Part shown: positions 63,092 through 64,000 of the stretch, piece after piece | Layout of the letters: each line of letters starts with the position of its first letter | Numbering within the stretch: the stretch's first letter is position 1 | Source of the DNA: Batillaria attramentaria | Lineage: Eukaryota; Mollusca; Gastropoda; Batillariidae | Length of the DNA stretch: 64,000 nucleotides | Assembly: GCA_018292915.2 (NCBI GenBank) | Contig: JACVVK020000168.1 | Location: 498,501-562,500 of the forward strand | Direction: 5' to 3' | The notes under the pieces: generated by a model | The model's input: the letters and a program-made list of their open reading frames with translations, nothing else | The model's database searches: none | Told to the model about the DNA's origin: nothing | Position numbers and translations under genes: made by a program

Positions 63092-63585
63092 CAGACCCTA
63101 GAACAGACAGTGACCAAGTGTCTGACAGAGGCCAGCAACAGTGGCCACACCTCCATCGCCTTTCCCGCACTGGGTACCGGCAACATGAACTACCCTCGGG
63201 ATGCAGTGGCACACACCATGATTGATGCTGTCAGTCAGTTCCAGCAGGCCAATCCCACTACATCTCTGAGGGAAGTCAGGATCGTTGTCTACCACAAAGA
63301 CACTCAGACAAGCCAGGTACAAGCATTACACAGCTACTTTGCAAGAATTGTCCGACAGAATCATCGATGTTAGGATATCTGGGAAAATGATCAAACCTTG
63401 TCTTTACTTTGGTATACATCTGCACTCTATATTCGTGCAGGTGTTTCGGAAAGAGTTACAGAAATACTTATCAAGTCCGGCCAGTGCAGCAGCACCAGCA
63501 GCTGCCGCTCCAGCAGCAACAACTCAGGCTATGCCAACAGGAAATCGACAGAGGAGACGATTTCAGGAATCTGGAATCACGGCTG
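45583..63585 (+). CDS. PARP14-like RRM/KH/macrodomain protein (5' part, runs off window)
   Basis: Nineteen exons join in frame with matching phases, giving 2089 codons in the window. The order is: RRM-like start (exons 1-2), Tyr/Pro/Gly/Gln-rich segment (exon 3), three RRMs (exons 4-7), KH-type region (exon 7) and three macrodomains (exons 9-19). Macrodomains bind ADP-ribose. The RRM-KH-macro order is that of PARP14 mono-ADP-ribosyltransferases, which act in stress and antiviral responses in vertebrates. WWE and catalytic domains would lie beyond 64000, so enzyme activity is not shown. The exon 3 insertion has no counterpart in vertebrate PARP14 that I know of. Exons: 45583-45763, 46472-46593, 47466-49224, 50870-51091, 51599-51841, 52742-53008, 53316-54847, 55147-55213, 55901-55998, 57263-57487, 58008-58229, 58787-58829, 59273-59613, 60023-60244, 60796-60838, 61537-61625, 61847-62071, 63095-63316, 63441-63585. 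Confidence 0.82.
45887..46205. repeat. compound GC/GT/CA array in intron 1
   Basis: (CG)n at 45884-45900, mixed GT runs to 46040, then CA runs at 46078-46107 and 46142-46205. GT on one side and CA on the other form an inverted pair, and the CG/GT part can adopt Z-DNA. Confidence 0.9.
46472..46593 (+). CDS. PARP14-like exon 2
   Basis: Acceptor ttttctcccag, donor gtaagtc, phase 1 in and phase 0 out. Reads [20 protein letters not shown], then [21 protein letters not shown]. Confidence 0.72.
46668..46930 (-). mobile_element. SINE family S2, head-truncated, in intron 2
   Basis: Reverse complement of the S2 body (gtgctttacccaatttcatg, gagaatgtgtgtaattcaca as complement). It lies antisense to the gene and lacks the tRNA-like head. 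Confidence 0.7.
47466..49224 (+). CDS. PARP14-like exon 3, YPGQ-rich segment
   Basis: Encodes about 586 residues dominated by Tyr, Pro, Gly, Gln and Ser. Many units are of the form GYPGQ, with a clear 21-nt (seven-residue) run at about 48285-48375 ([21 protein letters not shown]). The acceptor tgttccgtttcag restores phase 0 from exon 2, and the donor gaag|gtgagc gives phase 1, which fits exon 4. The upstream part of the same open frame (47343-47465) is therefore intron. Composition resembles prion-like or ALG-2-binding YPG-rich linkers. Probably disordered, with possible multivalent or condensate behaviour; that is inference. Confidence 0.78.
49293..49569. mobile_element. 277-bp MITE, copy 1 (intron 3)
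   Basis: Inverted ends ggacccgtatgtaatagtcg and cttgacttttacatattggccc (approximate complement). Same length as the copy at 56590-56866. Confidence 0.82.
49570..50454. other. intron 3 interior, nothing recognised
   Basis: No repeat, exon or RNA gene recognised between the MITE and the LINE fragment. Confidence 0.4.
50455..50795 (+). mobile_element. CR1/L2-type LINE 3' end (intron 3)
   Basis: The final codons [19 protein letters not shown] and a stop correspond to the basic aromatic end of such LINE proteins (compare SFKTALKSYFF at 4580-4615). A 3' UTR with a (GT)n(CT)n microsatellite (50634-50706) and a terminal (ATT)n at about 50778-50790 follow. Strongly 5'-truncated. Confidence 0.7.
50870..51091 (+). 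CDS. PARP14-like exon 4 (RRM a, first part)
   Basis: Acceptor aactgtggcag, phase 1. Reads [20 protein letters not shown] ... [12 protein letters not shown] and ends phase 1 at G|gcaagt, a GC donor. The next exon supplies [19 protein letters not shown], completing the RRM. Confidence 0.78.
51184..51356 (+). mobile_element. SINE family S1 (intron 4)
   Basis: A complete copy with a 13-bp duplication, ttatcttcttttg, at 51171-51183 and 51357-51369. Confidence 0.92.
51599..51841 (+). CDS. PARP14-like exon 5 (end of RRM a, start of RRM b)
   Basis: Acceptor atgtttcag, donor G|gtttgc (weak), phase 1 to 1. Carries the last helix and strand of one RRM ([20 protein letters not shown]) and the first strands of the next ([20 protein letters not shown]). 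Confidence 0.8.
52315..52720. repeat. element with inverted ends in intron 5
   Basis: ctcagttggtacagttcgcc at about 52320 is matched in reverse complement by ggcgaaccataccaactgag at about 52693-52712. A second shared block (gtacacc...ccacctgcg) lies just inside. Probably a MITE or a tRNA-like repeat. It ends only about 25 bp from the exon 6 acceptor. Confidence 0.6.
52742..53008 (+). CDS. PARP14-like exon 6 (end of RRM b, start of RRM c)
   Basis: Acceptor tgcttgtgcag, donor G|gtaggt, phase 1 to 1. Reads [20 protein letters not shown] to finish RRM b, then [20 protein letters not shown] and [10 protein letters not shown]. An acidic loop [10 protein letters not shown] lies in the last strand region. 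Confidence 0.8.
53316..54847 (+). CDS. PARP14-like exon 7 (end of RRM c, KH-type region)
   Basis: The large 1532-nt exon opens with [20 protein letters not shown], the final RRM helix and strand. About 470 residues follow with the alternating pattern of the PARP14 KH-like repeats (for example [18 protein letters not shown] near 54655-54715). No individual KH GxxG loop is certain by eye. The donor cag|gtaaaa leaves phase 0. Downstream in-frame sequence to 55003 is intron. Confidence 0.8.
55147..55213 (+). CDS. PARP14-like exon 8
   Basis: 67 nt, phase 0 to 1, acceptor atttatggtag, donor G|gtaaag. Reads [20 protein letters not shown] then KE, a charged linker ahead of the macrodomains. Confidence 0.7.
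55415..55585 (-). mobile_element. SINE family S1 (intron 8)
   Basis: A full minus-strand copy with a 12-bp duplication, gtatactcagga, at 55403-55414 and 55586-55597. Confidence 0.92.
55901..58829 (+). CDS. PARP14-like macrodomain 1 (exons 9-12)
   Basis: Exons 55901-55998, 57263-57487, 58008-58229 and 58787-58829. The domain opens [14 protein letters not shown], then [72 protein letters not shown] and [11 protein letters not shown]. The substrate loops of a macrodomain (VIVN, GGSSLQ, ALGTGN) are visible. Exon 9 uses a ttacaag acceptor. The cassette enters and leaves in phase 1. A copy of the start of exon 10 with an in-frame stop lies upstream at 57083-57127. Confidence 0.82.
56132..56575 (-). 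mobile_element. tRNA-derived SINE, family S3, minus copy (intron 9)
   Basis: Reverse-complement partner of 62289-62760, with ggtaatgggtggaatcca, atgcatgatgatggagatg and gggcccatagcacaccc. The tRNA-like head is eroded. Confidence 0.72.
56590..56866. mobile_element. 277-bp MITE, copy 2 (intron 9)
   Basis: Ends gggcccgtatgtaaaagtc and gacttttacatacgggccc are exact inverted repeats. The interior has ctaaactagctctagggtta and gttttaaatcaagaagcggg, shared with 49293-49569. It abuts the S3 SINE. A 3-bp duplication is possible but not certain. Confidence 0.87.
56955..57305. repeat. 180-bp tandem duplication spanning an intron/exon edge
   Basis: 56955-57130 and 57135-57305 repeat with a period of 180. 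Each contains cctctcatatgtactgtaac, the acceptor acag and the first 45 nt of exon 10. In the upstream copy the coding part runs into TGA after ELDL. Confidence 0.88.
57800..57925 (+). mobile_element. SINE family S2, body fragment (intron 10)
   Basis: atttaaatagctgagctgac and gagaatgcgtg followed by cacgtgagc match 5760-5880. Confidence 0.65.
57941..57974. repeat. (GT)n microsatellite before exon 11
   Basis: About 17 GT units, with further TG-rich sequence running up to the acceptor ttttcag at 58001-58007. Confidence 0.9.
58837..58874. repeat. (GT)n then GC-rich and GA arrays
   Basis: Starts 8 bp after the exon 12 donor. It is followed by cgcgcgcatgcgtgcatgcg and (GA)n to 58930. Confidence 0.88.
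59273..60838 (+). CDS. PARP14-like macrodomain 2 (exons 13-15)
   Basis: Exons 59273-59613, 60023-60244 and 60796-60838. Exon 13 fuses what is split into two exons in macrodomains 1 and 3. It reads [40 protein letters not shown] and [20 protein letters not shown]. Exon 14 has [15 protein letters not shown]. The 43-nt exon 15 reads [14 protein letters not shown]. Phase 1 at both ends. Confidence 0.85.
59614..60022. other. intron 13, low complexity only
   Basis: T-rich runs, a (GATT)n at 59818-59832, an ATT run and a C10 run. No element recognised. Confidence 0.45.
61060..61438 (-). mobile_element. LINE C-terminal fragment (intron 15)
   Basis: The minus-strand frame 61163-61438 reads [40 protein letters not shown] and a final [13 protein letters not shown]...ED..HFLLYCP is the zinc-knuckle region at the C terminus of several invertebrate LINE polymerases. 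A 3' UTR of about 100 bp runs to about 61060. GACA arrays flank both sides (61022-61050 and 61438-61473). Confidence 0.72.
61537..63585 (+). CDS. PARP14-like macrodomain 3 (exons 16-19)
   Basis: Exons 61537-61625, 61847-62071, 63095-63316 and 63441-63585. Reads [14 protein letters not shown], then [64 protein letters not shown] and [11 protein letters not shown]. The final exon is longer (145 nt), adding an Ala/Pro/Thr-rich linker ([19 protein letters not shown]) and [11 protein letters not shown]. It ends in phase 1 at gtaggt, so the gene continues past the window. Confidence 0.85.
61637..61677. repeat. (GT)n microsatellite after exon 16
   Basis: About 20 GT units starting 12 bp after the exon 16 donor; a GA array follows at 61769-61790. 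Confidence 0.92.
62106..62163. repeat. (GT)n microsatellite after exon 17
   Basis: About 29 GT units in intron 17. Confidence 0.94.
62289..62760 (+). mobile_element. tRNA-derived SINE, family S3 (intron 17)
   Basis: The tRNA-like head has an A box (tagtgtagtggttagcac) and B box (gggttcgagtcccagcc). A body of about 400 bp follows with gtgggtgtgctatgggccc and ccatcatcatgcataataaa, and an A13 run ends it. The head could be mistaken for a tRNA gene, but the shared body with 56132-56575 shows it is a SINE. Confidence 0.82.
63032..63090. repeat. (GT)n microsatellite abutting the exon 18 acceptor
   Basis: About 29 GT units that end directly at the acceptor tcag (63091-63094), so the array replaces the usual pyrimidine tract. 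Confidence 0.93.
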
Positions 63586-63827
63586 GTAGGTTACGTTTAC
63601 ATGATTATATGCTTTCATTACCCCACAGTCCCCACATCCACTTTTCAAGTGTGTCAGAATTGAAATGCGAAATGGAGATTTTCCATGGACTGTTGTAGGT
63701 TAGCTTACAGATCAAGAGTGAAATAAAGATTAGAGTTTTAATTGTGTTCAGATTCAGATCCAACTATTCACCATAAATGCCTTTAACTTCTGGTGCCCAA
63801 GTCTTTGAAATCCACCCCCTGTGGTGG

Positions 63828-64000
63828 AGGGGAGCTGGAATAGCCAAGCAGTGGAGCATTGGACCTTCAGTGGTTGGGTCATGAGTTCGAATCCTGGCTG
63901 ATACCACATATTTGTGCAGGCCTTTTTTTCTCGTTGCCCCATCTTTGGTATCACCCATGCGTGGTGGAAAAGGACGTTAAACCCTTAAACACCCACTCAG
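63828..64000 (+). mobile_element. SINE family S1 (diverged, at window edge)
   Basis: Head ggagctggaatagccaagca, B-box-like gagttcgaatcctgg and tail gtggaaaaggacgttaaacc. It is the most diverged S1 copy and lies in the intron after exon 19. Confidence 0.82.

Overview
The window is animal DNA: spliced genes with GT-AG introns, long GT/CA microsatellites, tRNA-derived SINEs, LINEs, a Ty3/gypsy element and DNA transposons. The repeat style and the two protein families present (C-type lectin/immunoglobulin receptors and a PARP14-type multi-macrodomain protein) fit a marine mollusc, probably a gastropod. That placement is inference; no species marker is present.

Layout. 1-10.6 kb: little coding potential apart from one CR1/L2/Rex1-type LINE (1644-4882) and several SINEs, one of which carries a 42-bp micro-transposon. 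10.6-13.2 kb: a hAT-like MITE and the first of four THAP-bearing, P-like DNA transposon copies. 14.5-17.8 kb: a minus-strand Ty3/gypsy relic (pol, integrase, 3' LTR) hit by a MITE and a SINE and ending in a 92-bp perfect palindrome. 19.4-30.8 kb: two diverged copies of a segment, each carrying an intronless minus-strand gene for a signal peptide-CTLD-EGF-3xIg-TM receptor (21138-22769 and 28902-30716). 31-34.3 kb: terminal-inverted-repeat elements and arrays of a nuclear-receptor-like motif. 34.4-42.4 kb: tandemly duplicated solo LTRs and P-like transposons. 24.5-27.2 and 43.3-46.1 kb: two copies of a 2.7-kb segment holding a LINE 3' end and a first exon.

From 45583 to beyond 63585 on the plus strand runs one large gene. 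I could assemble 19 consecutive exons in frame (6268 nt, 2089 codons). They encode an RRM-like start, a roughly 586-residue Tyr/Pro/Gly/Gln-rich segment, three RRMs, a long KH-type region and three tandem macrodomains. This is the PARP14 layout; the catalytic domain would lie past the right edge. Its introns hold SINEs, MITEs, LINE fragments and microsatellites.

The most notable observations are: the orphan, frameshifted copy of the PARP14-like first exon; macrodomain cassettes with matching phase-1 ends and exon-limited homogenisation; a GC-AG intron in the RRM region; the twin receptors differing by a tail-truncating frameshift; the P-like transposon family with about 100-bp inverted repeats, an 8-bp target duplication and a 42-bp derivative; and the perfect palindrome at the gypsy breakpoint.
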